Shown: one piece after another, positions 36,663-45,385 of the stretch
Numbering within the stretch: the stretch's first letter is position 1
Layout of the letters: the number at the start of each line of letters is the position of its first letter
Assembly (NCBI RefSeq): GCF_009769735.1
Contig: NZ_WSRO01000002.1
Span: 3,608,001-3,672,000, forward strand
Direction: 5' to 3'
From: Streptomyces sp. BA2
GTDB lineage: Bacteria > Actinomycetota > Actinomycetes > Streptomycetales > Streptomycetaceae
Length of the DNA: 64,000 bases
Position numbers and translations under genes: made by a program
The notes under the pieces: model-generated
What the model was told of the DNA's origin: nothing
The model's input: the letters and a program-made list of their open reading frames with translations, nothing else
The model's database searches: none

Positions 36663-38425
36663 CCCTGTCCGACGCCACGGCGCACCTCTCCCCCGAGCGC
36701 TGGGAGCAGGCCAACCGCCTCCTCATCCGCAAAGCCATCGCCGAGTTCGCCCACGAGCGGCTGTTCACCCCGGAGCCCCTGGGCGACGACAGATACGTCA
36801 TCCGCAGCGACGACGCCCTGACCCGCTACCGCTTCACCGCCAAGCGGCTGCGGCTCGACCACTGGCAGGTCGACGCCGAATCCATCTCCCGGCACCGCGA
36901 CGGCTCCGAACTCCCCCTGAACGCCCTCGACTTCTTCATCGAGCTGCGTACGGCACTCGGCCTGAGCGACGAGATCCTGCCGGTCTACCTGGAGGAGATC
37001 TCCTCCACGCTCTCCGGCACCTGCTACAAACTCACCAAGCCCGCGATCCCGGCCGCCGAGCTCTCCCGCTCCGGCTTCCAGGAGATCGAGACGGGCATGA
37101 CCGAGGGCCACCCCTGCTTCGTCGCCAACAACGGCCGGCTCGGCTTCGGCGTGCACGAGTACCTCTCGTACGCTCCCGAGACCGGGAGCCCCGTACGGCT
37201 CGTGTGGCTGGCGGCGAGCAAGGAGCGGGCCGCGTTCACTGCGGGCGCGGGCATCGACTACGAGGCCTTCTTCCGGGCCGAGTTGGGCCAGGAGACCCTG
37301 GACCGCTTCGACCGCAAGCTCCGCGACCAGGGCCTGGACCCGGACGACTACCTCCTGATCCCGGCGCACCCCTGGCAGTGGTGGAACAAGCTCTCCGTGA
37401 CCTTCGCGGCGGAGGTCGCCCAGCGGCACCTGGTCTGCCTCGGTGAGGGCGACGACGAGTACCTCGCCCAGCAGTCGATCCGTACCTTCTTCAACCAGAG
37501 CGACCCGGCCAAGCACTACGTCAAAACGGCCCTCTCGGTCATCAACATGGGCTTCATGCGCGGGCTCTCGGCCGCGTACATGGAGGCGACCCCGGCGATC
37601 AACGACTGGCTCGCGAACCTCATCGACACCGACGAGACCCTGAAGTCGACCGGCCTCACGATCATCCGCGAGCGCGCGGCCGTCGGCTATCGCCACCTGG
37701 AGTACGAGGCCGCGACCGACCGCTACTCCCCCTACCGCAAAATGCTCGCGGCCCTGTGGCGCGAGAGCCCGGTCCCTTCCCTGGCGGAGGGCGAGCAACT
37801 GGCCACGATGGCCTCGCTGCTGCACACCGACCTCGACGGCGCGTCCTTCGCGGGCGCCCTCATCGAGCGCTCCGGACTCACCCCCGCCGAGTGGCTGCGC
37901 GGCTATCTGCACGCCTACCTGACGCCGCTCCTGCACAGCTTCTACATGTACGACCTCGTCTTCATGCCGCACGGCGAGAACGTCATCCTGGTCCTGAAGG
38001 ACGGCGTCGTACAGCGGGCGATCTTCAAGGACATCGCCGAGGAGATCGCGGTCATGGACCCGGACGCGGTGCTTCCGCCGACGGTGGAGCGGCTGCGGGT
38101 CGAGGTGCCCGACGACCAGAAGCTCCTGTCCATCTTCACGGACGTCTTCGACTGCTTCTTCCGCTTCCTGTCCGCGAACCTCGTCACCGAGGGCCTGGTG
38201 GACGAGGAGACGTTCTGGGGCGCCGTCGCCGAGTGCGTCACCACGTACCAGGAGGCCACGCCCCAACTGGCCGACAAGTTCAAGCAGTACGACATCTTCG
38301 CCCCGGAGTTCGCGCGCTCCTGCCTGAACCGGCTTCAGCTGCGGGACAACGAACAGATGGTGGACCTCGCCGATCCGGCGGGGGCGCTGCAGCTGGTCGG
38401 GACGCTGAAGAACCCGATCGCGTGA
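36659..38425 (+). CDS. desD: NRPS-independent siderophore synthetase (IucA/IucC family)
   Basis: 588 residues. NIS synthetase hallmarks are LLIPAHPWQWWNKL (about residue 231, HPWQ at the ATP site), SGTCYKLTKPAIPA and FKDIAEEIAVMD, with C-terminal FerIucA-like helices. It adenylates the succinyl carboxylate and condenses hydroxamate units into linear or cyclic trimers (desferrioxamine B or E). It ends the operon and is followed by a strong bidirectional hairpin. The start overlaps desC. Confidence 0.96.
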   Translation: MTLSDATAHLSPERWEQANRLLIRKAIAEFAHERLFTPEPLGDDRYVIRSDDALTRYRFTAKRLRLDHWQVDAESISRHRDGSELPLNALDFFIELRTALGLSDEILPVYLEEISSTLSGTCYKLTKPAIPAAELSRSGFQEIETGMTEGHPCFVANNGRLGFGVHEYLSYAPETGSPVRLVWLAASKERAAFTAGAGIDYEAFFRAELGQETLDRFDRKLRDQGLDPDDYLLIPAHPWQWWNKLSVTFAAEVAQRHLVCLGEGDDEYLAQQSIRTFFNQSDPAKHYVKTALSVINMGFMRGLSAAYMEATPAINDWLANLIDTDETLKSTGLTIIRERAAVGYRHLEYEAATDRYSPYRKMLAALWRESPVPSLAEGEQLATMASLLHTDLDGASFAGALIERSGLTPAEWLRGYLHAYLTPLLHSFYMYDLVFMPHGENVILVLKDGVVQRAIFKDIAEEIAVMDPDAVLPPTVERLRVEVPDDQKLLSIFTDVFDCFFRFLSANLVTEGLVDEETFWGAVAECVTTYQEATPQLADKFKQYDIFAPEFARSCLNRLQLRDNEQMVDLADPAGALQLVGTLKNPIA

Positions 38426-38442
38426 GCGGTCGCACATGAGCC

Positions 38443-38480
38443 GAGCGGGGCTCCCGGGACGGTCCCCGGGAGCCCCGCTC
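38443..38480. terminator. Bidirectional terminator between desD and the GH20 gene
   Basis: Perfect 16-bp arms GAGCGGGGCTCCCGGG/CCCGGGAGCCCCGCTC with a small loop. It lies between convergent genes and can serve both. Confidence 0.85.
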
Positions 38481-38497
38481 TCGTACTCAGCCGTGCG

Positions 38498-40120
38498 CTA
38501 CTTCGACGGCCAGGGCACGTCCGGCGCCTTGTAGTAGCCGATGCCCAACGCGTCCCAGCGCGGCCCCTGTTCGGCGAGCCGCACCTTGTACGTGTCCCAG
38601 TCGTGCGTCGAGGCGGGCGACCAGCCGAGCTCGGCGATGCCGGGCAGGCGCGGGAACGCCATGTACTCGATGTGCGCGGAGGTCGAGATCGTCTCCGACC
38701 ACAGCGGCGCCTCGACACCCCTGATCGAGTCCGCGGGCGCGCCCGTCAGGTACGTCCCCGGGTCCCAGTCGTAGCTGCGCTGCGCCGAGACGTAGCCCGC
38801 CCAGGACAGGCCGAGCGGGGTGTTCTTGTCGTACTTCATGTCGAGGTAGGCGCGGTCGGCGGGCGAGAGGACCAGCTTGGTGCCCTTCTTCGCCGCGTTC
38901 GCGACCTGCTCGCGCTCGGCGGCACTGGTGGCGTCGTAGCCCCAGTACTGCGCGAGGGCGCCCTTGGCGGGCGTGGCGCCGGTCAGCTGGTGCCAGCCGA
39001 TCACGGTCTTGCCGTACTTGGCGACCACGGGCTGCACCTTGTTCATGAACGCCACATAGTCCTCGTGGCTGGTGGAGTGCGCCTCGTCGCCGCCGATGTG
39101 GATGTACTTGCCGGGCGTCAGGGCGGCGATCTCGCGGATGACGTCGTCCACGAAGTCGTACGTGACGTCCTTCTTGACGCACAGCGAGCTGAAGCCGACC
39201 TCGGTGCCGGTGTAGAGCGGGGGCGCGACGCCGTTGCAGTTCAGCTCGGCGTACGAGGCGAGCGCGGCGTTCGTGTGGCCCGGCATGTCGATCTCGGGGA
39301 TCACTTCGAGCTGCCGCGATGCCGCGTACTGGACGATGTCCTTGTACTGGGCCTTGGTGTAGTAGCCGCCCTTGCCGCCGCCGACCTGCGTGGAGCCGCC
39401 GTACGTCGCGAGTTTGGGCCAGGAGTCGATGGCGATGCGCCAGCCCTGGTCGTCGCTGAGGTGCAGGTGCAGCTTGTTCACCTTGTACAGCGACATCTGG
39501 TCGATGTAGCGCTTGACCTTGTCGACCGAGAAGAAGTGCCGCGAGACGTCGAGCATCGCGCCGCGGTACTCGTAGCGGGGCGCGTCCTTGATGGTGCCGC
39601 CCGCGACCAGCCAGGGGCCCTTCTGCTGGGTCTTCTTCTCGGCTGCGGCGGGCAGTTGCTGCCGCAGCGTCTGGACGCCGTAGAAGAGGCCTGCGGGCCC
39701 CCGGGCCGTGATGGTGACGGAACCGCGCTTCGATTCGAGGCGGTAGCCCTCGCTGCCCAGGGACTTGTCCTTGGAGCTCAGCCGCAGCCGGATGCCGTCG
39801 CGGCCCTCGTCGTCGGTGACCTTCAGGGGGTAGCCGGTGGAGGGACGCAGGACCCCGGCGAGATAGCCGCCGATCCTCTTCGCGTCACGCGAGTCGTCGA
39901 CCCGGATGCGGGTCTTGGAGTTGATCTCGTACGGGGATCCGCCCGGGTCGGCGGACGCCGGGGCCGGGATGACCTGACCGAGTGGCGTCGGTGTGGTGGC
40001 GGAGGCCGCGCCCTTCACGCCGCTGTCGCCGCCGGGCACAGCGGCCACGGACGAGAATCCGGCCGCGGCGACGAGCAGCAACGAGCCGAACAGGCGGGTC
40101 GATCTATGGTGCTGTCTCAC
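38498..40120 (-). CDS. Secreted family 20 beta-N-acetylhexosaminidase
   Basis: 540 residues from GTG 40120, chosen because GAAGGGA precedes it and a signal peptide (RRS-type basic start, then LFGSLLLVAAAGF) follows directly. The GH20b domain is followed by the TIM barrel with NKLHLHLSDDQGWRIAID, EIDMPGHTNAAL and the catalytic pair in HIGGDEAHS (Asp345-Glu346), ending in a substrate Trp region PLWSETI. It splits GlcNAc from chitobiose by substrate-assisted catalysis. A DasR-like site upstream suggests induction by GlcNAc. The gene is convergent with desD. Confidence 0.93.
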   Translation of the reverse strand: MRQHHRSTRLFGSLLLVAAAGFSSVAAVPGGDSGVKGAASATTPTPLGQVIPAPASADPGGSPYEINSKTRIRVDDSRDAKRIGGYLAGVLRPSTGYPLKVTDDEGRDGIRLRLSSKDKSLGSEGYRLESKRGSVTITARGPAGLFYGVQTLRQQLPAAAEKKTQQKGPWLVAGGTIKDAPRYEYRGAMLDVSRHFFSVDKVKRYIDQMSLYKVNKLHLHLSDDQGWRIAIDSWPKLATYGGSTQVGGGKGGYYTKAQYKDIVQYAASRQLEVIPEIDMPGHTNAALASYAELNCNGVAPPLYTGTEVGFSSLCVKKDVTYDFVDDVIREIAALTPGKYIHIGGDEAHSTSHEDYVAFMNKVQPVVAKYGKTVIGWHQLTGATPAKGALAQYWGYDATSAAEREQVANAAKKGTKLVLSPADRAYLDMKYDKNTPLGLSWAGYVSAQRSYDWDPGTYLTGAPADSIRGVEAPLWSETISTSAHIEYMAFPRLPGIAELGWSPASTHDWDTYKVRLAEQGPRWDALGIGYYKAPDVPWPSK

Positions 40121-40203
40121 GAGCGGGTCCCTTCGACGGGCCATCACTGTGGTGCATCGCAATCGAACGGTCACCATGGGTACCTTGCGCCCCGTGGCGG
40201 GTC

Positions 40204-40219
40204 AAGGGTGTAGACCACT
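40204..40219. promoter_or_regulatory. DasR-responsive-element-like site (dre)
   Basis: AAGGGTGTAGACCACT agrees with the consensus AGTGGTCTAGACCACT at 13 of 16 positions, with the right arm TAGACCACT perfect. It lies in the 129-bp divergent gap between the GH20 gene and the DUF4429 gene, about 85 bp from the GH20 start. Confidence 0.7.
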
Positions 40220-40249
40220 TCCGCCGCCCGCCGATGGAAGAATCGTCGC

Positions 40250-41134
40250 ATGGCGGAAATCATCCAGCGCGACGGAACCTGGACCTTCGACGGAGAGACG
40301 CTGCGTCTTGTGCCGGGACGGGACAAGAACGTGTCTCTGCTGCGCAAGTCTCTGGGAGAACTGGCCGTGCCGCTGGCCGCCTTGGCCGGCATAGCCTTCG
40401 AACAGGGCAAGAAGTCGGGGCGGCTGAGGCTGCGGCTGCGGGACGGGGCGGATCCCTTGCTGCAGGCGACCGGGGGCAAGCTCGGGGATGCCGCGGACCC
40501 GTATCAGCTGACGGTGGATCCGGACCGCTACGGGGTCGCGGAGTACGTCGTGGACGAGGTCCGCAACGCGCTCCTGATCGAGCAGGTGCCCGCCGCTTCC
40601 TGTGACAGCTATCTGCTGCCGGGCCCTTCGGTGCCGCTGTCGGTGTCGGCGGGTGACGGCACGGCGAGCTTCGACGGCGAGCACATCCGCCTGGAGTGGA
40701 ACTGGAAGACGGAGGAGGCGAAGTCGGCGGCCGGTACACGGTCGCTGGCCCTTGCGGATGTGGCCGGGGTGGAGTGGCAGCCTGCCGTGGGGCTTGAGAA
40801 CGGCTACCTCCGCTTCACCGTCCGGCACTCGCCCACCAAGGCCCCGCCGAAGTACGACCCGAACTCGGTCGAACTGTGGGGCTTCAAGAAGGACCCCCTG
40901 ATGGCGCTGATCGCTGCCGCTGTGCAGGTGCGGTTGCCTCATCCGGCGGCGGCGCAGGGCCTCGCGGAGTCCCCGGAGGCTCCGGCCGCTCTGCCGGCGG
41001 GTGCCGCGCCCGCGGAGGATGATCACGATGCGTTGCTGCGGCGGCTTCGTGAGCTGGGGGAGCTTCACAAGGCCGGGATACTCACGGAGGAGGAGTTCAC
41101 CGCGGCCAAACAGGCGGTCCTGAAGCGGCTGTGA
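40250..41134 (+). CDS. DUF4429 domain protein with C-terminal SHOCT motif
   Basis: 294 residues. Two related PH-like halves can be seen: each has the form of a DGTWTFDGETLRL or DGTASFDGEHIRL strand pair followed by a LAALAGI or LADVAGV strand, which is the DUF4429 repeat. A proline/alanine linker leads to the C-terminal SHOCT helix pair LRRLRELGELHKAGILTEEE. SHOCT ends often mediate oligomerisation or membrane-related interactions, but the role of these proteins is unknown. It starts 45 bases after the dre-like site, so it might share that control. Confidence 0.85.
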   Translation: MAEIIQRDGTWTFDGETLRLVPGRDKNVSLLRKSLGELAVPLAALAGIAFEQGKKSGRLRLRLRDGADPLLQATGGKLGDAADPYQLTVDPDRYGVAEYVVDEVRNALLIEQVPAASCDSYLLPGPSVPLSVSAGDGTASFDGEHIRLEWNWKTEEAKSAAGTRSLALADVAGVEWQPAVGLENGYLRFTVRHSPTKAPPKYDPNSVELWGFKKDPLMALIAAAVQVRLPHPAAAQGLAESPEAPAALPAGAAPAEDDHDALLRRLRELGELHKAGILTEEEFTAAKQAVLKRL

Positions 41135-41159
41135 GCCGCCGGGGCTGATTTTCGACGCG

Positions 41160-41183
41160 ATCCTGCCCGGAATCGGGCAGGAT
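41160..41183 (+). terminator. Terminator after the DUF4429 gene
   Basis: Arms ATCCTGCCCG/CGGGCAGGAT with a four-base loop, followed by TGTTG, 25 bases after the DUF4429 stop. Confidence 0.7.
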
Positions 41184-41220
41184 TGTTGCACGCAGAGGGC
41201 TCTTCCTCCAGGATCAACGA

Positions 41221-41478
41221 ATGCACGACGACCTGGTGGACCACCTGACCCGCAGCACCCCGCTCCAGCGGGGCGAAGCTCTGCGGGTCATCCAGGACGT
41301 GCTCGCCTACTTCGACGAGACGACCGAAGAATTCGTCCGTCGCCGCCACCGCGAACTGCAAGGTCAGGGCCTGCTGAACGCGGCGATCTTCGAACAGATC
41401 TCGGCGGATCTCCAGTACCGCGCGGTCGCGCCGCCCGAGCTCACCCTCCGGCAGCTGCGCCGCCTCATCTACGGCTAG
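41221..41478 (+). CDS. Small conserved hypothetical protein upstream of glmS
   Basis: 85 residues, predicted all-helical: DDLVDHLTRSTPLQRGEALRV, then a FDETTEEFVRRRHRELQGQG helix and TLRQLRRLIYG at the end. No catalytic motif, signal or membrane span. It ends ten bases before glmS, implying cotranscription. This small protein is commonly seen before glmS2 in Streptomyces as far as I recall; its function is unknown. Confidence 0.75.
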   Translation: MHDDLVDHLTRSTPLQRGEALRVIQDVLAYFDETTEEFVRRRHRELQGQGLLNAAIFEQISADLQYRAVAPPELTLRQLRRLIYG

Positions 41479-41488
41479 GACACCCTCT

Positions 41489-43306
41489 ATGTGCGGAATC
41501 GTCGGTTATATCGGCAAGCGTGACGTGGCCCCCCTCCTCCTCGAAGGCCTGCAGCGCCTGGAGTACCGCGGCTACGACTCCGCCGGCGTCGTCATCACCG
41601 GACCCAAGGCCACCGGCCTGAAGATGGTCAAGGCGAAGGGCCGCGTCCGCGACCTGGAGGCCAAGGTCCCGGCCCGCTTCAAGGGCACCACCGGCATCGC
41701 CCACACCCGCTGGGCCACCCATGGCGCCCCGTCCGACGAGAACGCCCACCCGCACATGTCGGGTGACAACAAGGTCGCCGTCGTCCACAACGGCATCATC
41801 GACAACGCCTCCGAGCTGCGCGCCAAGCTCACCGCCGACGGCGTCGAGTTCCTCTCCGAGACGGACACCGAGGTCCTGACCCACCTCATCGCCCGCGCCC
41901 AGGCCGACAAGCTGGAGGACCGGGTCCGCGAGGCCCTGCGCCACGTCGAGGGCACGTACGGCATCGCCGTCCTGCATGCGGACTTCAACGACCGCATCGT
42001 CGTCGCCCGCAACGGCTCCCCCGTGGTCCTCGGCATCGGCGAGAAGGAGATGTTCGTCGCCTCGGACGTCGCCGCGCTCGTCTCGCACACCCGCCAGGTC
42101 GTCACCCTCGACGACGGCGAGATGGCCACCATCAAGGCCGACGACTACCGCACGTACACGACCGAGGGCTCGCGCACGACCGCCTCGCCGACCACCGTGG
42201 AGTGGGAGGCCGAGTCGTACGACATGGGCGGCCACGACACGTACATGCACAAGGAGATCTTCGAGCAGCCCGACGCCGTGGACCGCGTGCTCCGCGGCCG
42301 CATCGACGACCGCTTCTCCACCGTGCACCTCGGCGGCCTGAACCTCGACGCGCACGACGCCCGCAAGGTGCGCCGTGTCAAGATCCTCGGCTGCGGCACC
42401 TCGTACCACGCGGGCATGATCGGCGCCCAGATGATCGAGGAGCTGGCCCGCATCCCCGCCGACGCGGAGCCCGCGTCCGAGTTCCGCTACCGCAACGCAG
42501 TCGTGGACCCCGACACCCTCTACATCGCCGTCTCCCAGTCCGGTGAGACGTACGACGTGCTCGCAGCCGTCCAGGAGCTCAAGCGCAAGGGCGCCCGCGT
42601 CCTGGGCGTCGTGAACGTCGTCGGCTCCGCGATCGCCCGTGAGGCCGACGCGGGCGTGTACGTCCACGCGGGCCCGGAGGTCTGCGTCGTCTCCACCAAG
42701 TGCTTCACCAACACCACGGTCGCCTTCGGCCTGCTCGCCCTGCACCTGGGCCGCATCCGCGACCTGTCGGTATCCGACGGCAAGCGGATCATCGATGGCC
42801 TGCGCAAGCTGCCCGGCCAGATCTCGGAGATCCTCAAGCAGGAGGACGAGATCAAGAAGATCGCCAAGAGCTACGCGGAAGCCCGCTCCATGCTCTTCAT
42901 CGGCCGCGTCCGGGGCTACCCCGTCGCCCGCGAGGCCTCCCTGAAGCTCAAGGAGGTCTCGTACATCCACGCCGAGGCCTACCCCGCCTCCGAGCTCAAG
43001 CACGGCCCGCTCGCGCTCATCGAGCCCGCGCTCCCCACGGTCGCGATCGTCCCGGACGACGACCTCCTGGAGAAGAACCGCGCCGCCCTGGAGGAGATCA
43101 AGGCCCGCAGCGGCAAGATCCTCGCGGTCGCGCACCAGGAGCAGGAGAAGGCCGACCAGACGATCCTCGTGCCGAAGAACGAGAACGAGCTGGACCCGAT
43201 CCTGATGGGCATCCCGCTCCAACTCCTCGCCTACCACACGGCGTTGGCCCTGGGCCGCGACATCGACAAGCCGCGCAACCTGGCGAAGTCGGTCACGGTC
43301 GAGTAG
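41489..43306 (+). CDS. glmS: Glutamine-fructose-6-phosphate aminotransferase (isomerising)
   Basis: 605 residues. N-terminal Ntn amidotransferase domain begins MCGIVGYIGKR with the nucleophile Cys2, with RLEYRGYDSAGV and HTRWATHGAP downstream. Two SIS domains follow: ILGCGTSYHAGM and VSQSGETYDVLAAV bind the sugar phosphate, and the C-terminus KPRNLAKSVTVE is the invariant GlmS tail. It makes glucosamine-6-phosphate for cell wall precursors. With nearby GH20 and GH3 hexosaminidases it places this region in aminosugar metabolism. No GlmS ribozyme is expected or seen. Confidence 0.97.
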   Translation: MCGIVGYIGKRDVAPLLLEGLQRLEYRGYDSAGVVITGPKATGLKMVKAKGRVRDLEAKVPARFKGTTGIAHTRWATHGAPSDENAHPHMSGDNKVAVVHNGIIDNASELRAKLTADGVEFLSETDTEVLTHLIARAQADKLEDRVREALRHVEGTYGIAVLHADFNDRIVVARNGSPVVLGIGEKEMFVASDVAALVSHTRQVVTLDDGEMATIKADDYRTYTTEGSRTTASPTTVEWEAESYDMGGHDTYMHKEIFEQPDAVDRVLRGRIDDRFSTVHLGGLNLDAHDARKVRRVKILGCGTSYHAGMIGAQMIEELARIPADAEPASEFRYRNAVVDPDTLYIAVSQSGETYDVLAAVQELKRKGARVLGVVNVVGSAIAREADAGVYVHAGPEVCVVSTKCFTNTTVAFGLLALHLGRIRDLSVSDGKRIIDGLRKLPGQISEILKQEDEIKKIAKSYAEARSMLFIGRVRGYPVAREASLKLKEVSYIHAEAYPASELKHGPLALIEPALPTVAIVPDDDLLEKNRAALEEIKARSGKILAVAHQEQEKADQTILVPKNENELDPILMGIPLQLLAYHTALALGRDIDKPRNLAKSVTVE

Positions 43307-43344
43307 TTCTCACGAGCCGGCGAGCCGCGTAGTCCTCGCGGCGT

Positions 43345-43388
43345 GAACGACCCCTCGCGCGTGCCACCAAGCGTGCGAGGGGTCGTTC
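43345..43388. terminator. Terminator after glmS
   Basis: Fourteen-bp perfect arms GAACGACCCCTCGC/GCGAGGGGTCGTTC around a 16-base loop, followed by TTC. It lies between convergent glmS and the stress-protein gene. The gap also holds an AT-rich perfect palindrome GTAGATTTATCTAC at 43521-43534. Confidence 0.8.
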
Positions 43389-43588
43389 TTCAGGGGTCAG
43401 GGGCGCCCATTCCCCCGACCCGCGCCCTGCCTCGGCCGGTGGCCGTCACTCCCCGGTCGGCAGGTTGTCGCGCCCCCTGTACGTACCCTTCACAAGGGCA
43501 CAACCCACCTGTACGCACGAGTAGATTTATCTACACACAAAGGAAGTTGACGGCTCGCCACCCTCACCCCACCTGGGACGAAAAGGCG

Positions 43589-44113
43589 TTACGGAATGAC
43601 CACGACGGGCCGTTGCGCGCGGCGCGCGAGCCGGCCCGCGACCGAGCCGAAGATGCGCCCCACGATCCCGTGCGTCGATCCGACGACGATCGCGTCCGCC
43701 GAGTACTCCCGGCCGACCTCTTCGAGTTCGTGGCAGATGTCGCCGCCGCGCTCGACCAGGATCCACGGCACTTCGGACAGATAGTCCGCACAGGCCAGTT
43801 CGAGGCCGAGTACTTCCGTGCGGTGGTCCGGCACGTCGACGAAGACCGGTGGCTCGCAGCCCGCCCACACCGTGGTGGGGAGCCGGTTGGCGACGTGCAC
43901 GATGATCAGGCCGGAGCCGGAGCGATGGGCCATCCCGATCGCGTACGAGAGAGCGCGCTCACTCGAGGTCGAGCCGTCGAAACCGACGACGACCCCGTGC
44001 CGGAAGGCCGGATCGCAGGAATGACGTGGTTCTTCCGCCGCCTGGGGGGTCGCCGTGGGATCGGCGACCTGCCGCTTGCGGTCCGCTGGTTCGGAGAATT
44101 CGTGACCGGCCAT
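43589..44113 (-). CDS. Universal stress protein
   Basis: 174 residues from ATG 44113; an in-frame start at 44227 would add a 38-residue low-complexity leader and cannot be excluded. The core UspA domain begins VVVGFDGSTSSERALSYAIG and ends with the ATP-binding G-2x-G-9x-G-S/T pattern seen as VVGSTHGIVGRIFGSVAGR. The N-terminal 35 residues before the domain are polar. It probably binds ATP and acts in stress responses, as in actinobacterial relatives. Convergent with glmS. Confidence 0.88.
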   Translation of the reverse strand: MAGHEFSEPADRKRQVADPTATPQAAEEPRHSCDPAFRHGVVVGFDGSTSSERALSYAIGMAHRSGSGLIIVHVANRLPTTVWAGCEPPVFVDVPDHRTEVLGLELACADYLSEVPWILVERGGDICHELEEVGREYSADAIVVGSTHGIVGRIFGSVAGRLARRAQRPVVVIP

Positions 44114-44503
44114 GGGTGTCTCGGCGAAGGAGTCCTCTGTGGGAGGGTCGGCTCTGTTCGGGTCGTACGGCGCAGTATGGAGCAGAACGGACAGGATCGG
44201 GCAGGGACGAGGAGGAGCGGCGACCACCGGAGCTGTGTCCGGGAATCATCTTCCCAACCCCATACCCCCAAGGGTACGGCGACACTCCTCTCCTGCCCAG
44301 AGCTTGCTAGCGGCCCTGCGGGAGCCTCACGGCGTTCACCGGAGCATGCATGAGCGGCGCCCGTATGGCAATGGTTGCTGCCCCGTACAGGCGGTTTGCG
44401 CACCCACCCGCGTGGACTGCCTTCGGCCACAAGGTTCACGCCAGTGACCGGCCGCGCGACCACGCGTTGAACGTGGATACGCCACCGCCACAGGGAGCCC
44501 GCC

Positions 44504-44935
44504 GTGCCTGGACCGCAGCCCGTGTCCTCACACGTCACGACGACCTCACACGCCACGCCGCAGGGCCACCGGCGCCCGCCGGAAGGGGCGCGCGAGCGCC
44601 CGCGCGGCGGCGTCCCCGCGCCGCGCGCCGAGGAGACGCCACCCTCATCCGCGCAGGACTCCGCGAGCGACGTCGTCCGCTGGGCCGCGTTCAGCTGCGT
44701 CCTGGTTCCCGTCATCCTCGTGGGGTACGGGACCTCCCTGGCGGGAGCCGCGGGATCGGCCCTCGGGCTCCTGGCCGTGACAGGGGTCTGCCGGCTGCTT
44801 CTGCGGCAGTCCGAGCGGGGCGCGGCACGGCTGGTCGACGAGCAGAGCCACGAGCGCCGCGGGCGGCACGGGCGGACGGGCGCGGGGGCGCACAGGGGCG
44901 GTCGGCATGCTGGTGGGTCTGCGCCGGAGGACTGA
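44504..44935 (+). CDS. Small membrane protein of unknown function
   Basis: 143 residues from GTG 44504 with CAGGGAG upstream. A polar, Pro/Arg-rich N-terminal half is followed by two hydrophobic spans (FSCVLVPVILVGYGTSLAG and AAGSALGLLAVTGVCRLLL, about residues 62-100) and a basic, Gly/Arg/His-rich tail. This topology would place both tails on one side of the membrane. It precedes adpA in the same direction. The 390-base gap before it shows no gene, only the promoter space shared with the stress-protein gene. Confidence 0.65.
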   Translation: MPGPQPVSSHVTTTSHATPQGHRRPPEGARERPRGGVPAPRAEETPPSSAQDSASDVVRWAAFSCVLVPVILVGYGTSLAGAAGSALGLLAVTGVCRLLLRQSERGAARLVDEQSHERRGRHGRTGAGAHRGGRHAGGSAPED

Positions 44936-45385
44936 CCGATTCGCGCGCACCCACCCGTATCTTTTCAGCCAACTTCCTATGGCCATGCATTCCTTGGCCG
45001 AAGGGGTACTCAACCCCGGTCCCACCAGGGCTGAAAGGCATGCGGAAGGCGCCTGAACCCTACGGGGACCGGCCACGGAGCCGAGGCGCACTTCCCAGCA
45101 ACGCCCGTGAGTGCAACGCTTCGTGATCGACTGCTTCACGCCAAGTTGCCATGTCGACATAGTGCCGGGTCCTTAACTGGTCACCCCGGCAGCACGGGAC
45201 GCAGTAGATTCGATCATGACTGTATTACGGCGGGGGACTGGTGGAGGACCGAGGGGAAACGTGCAGGAGCGACAGGTCCGACAGGAACGCCAAGAGCGCC
45301 GAGAACGCAGAACTCGCAGCACACGCAGAGAAAACAGAGCACGCCAAGAACAGGGAGCCGCGACGACCGAGGGGGGCTTAGCACC
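44936..45385 (+). promoter_or_regulatory. Long leader/promoter region of adpA
   Basis: This 450-base gap has no convincing gene. It contains an eight-bp inverted repeat TTTCAGCC/GGCTGAAA (44963-45036), a possible BldD-type GTGA-n9-TCAC site (45123-45139), and a strikingly purine-rich, C-poor tract from about 45230 to the ATG, ending in GGGGGG as ribosome-binding site. Long leaders with several regulator sites are usual for adpA. Confidence 0.5.

Noticed and set aside
43521..43534. GTAGATTTATCTAC palindrome downstream of glmS
   Set aside because: Perfect but isolated, next to no start codon; no regulator or small RNA can be supported.
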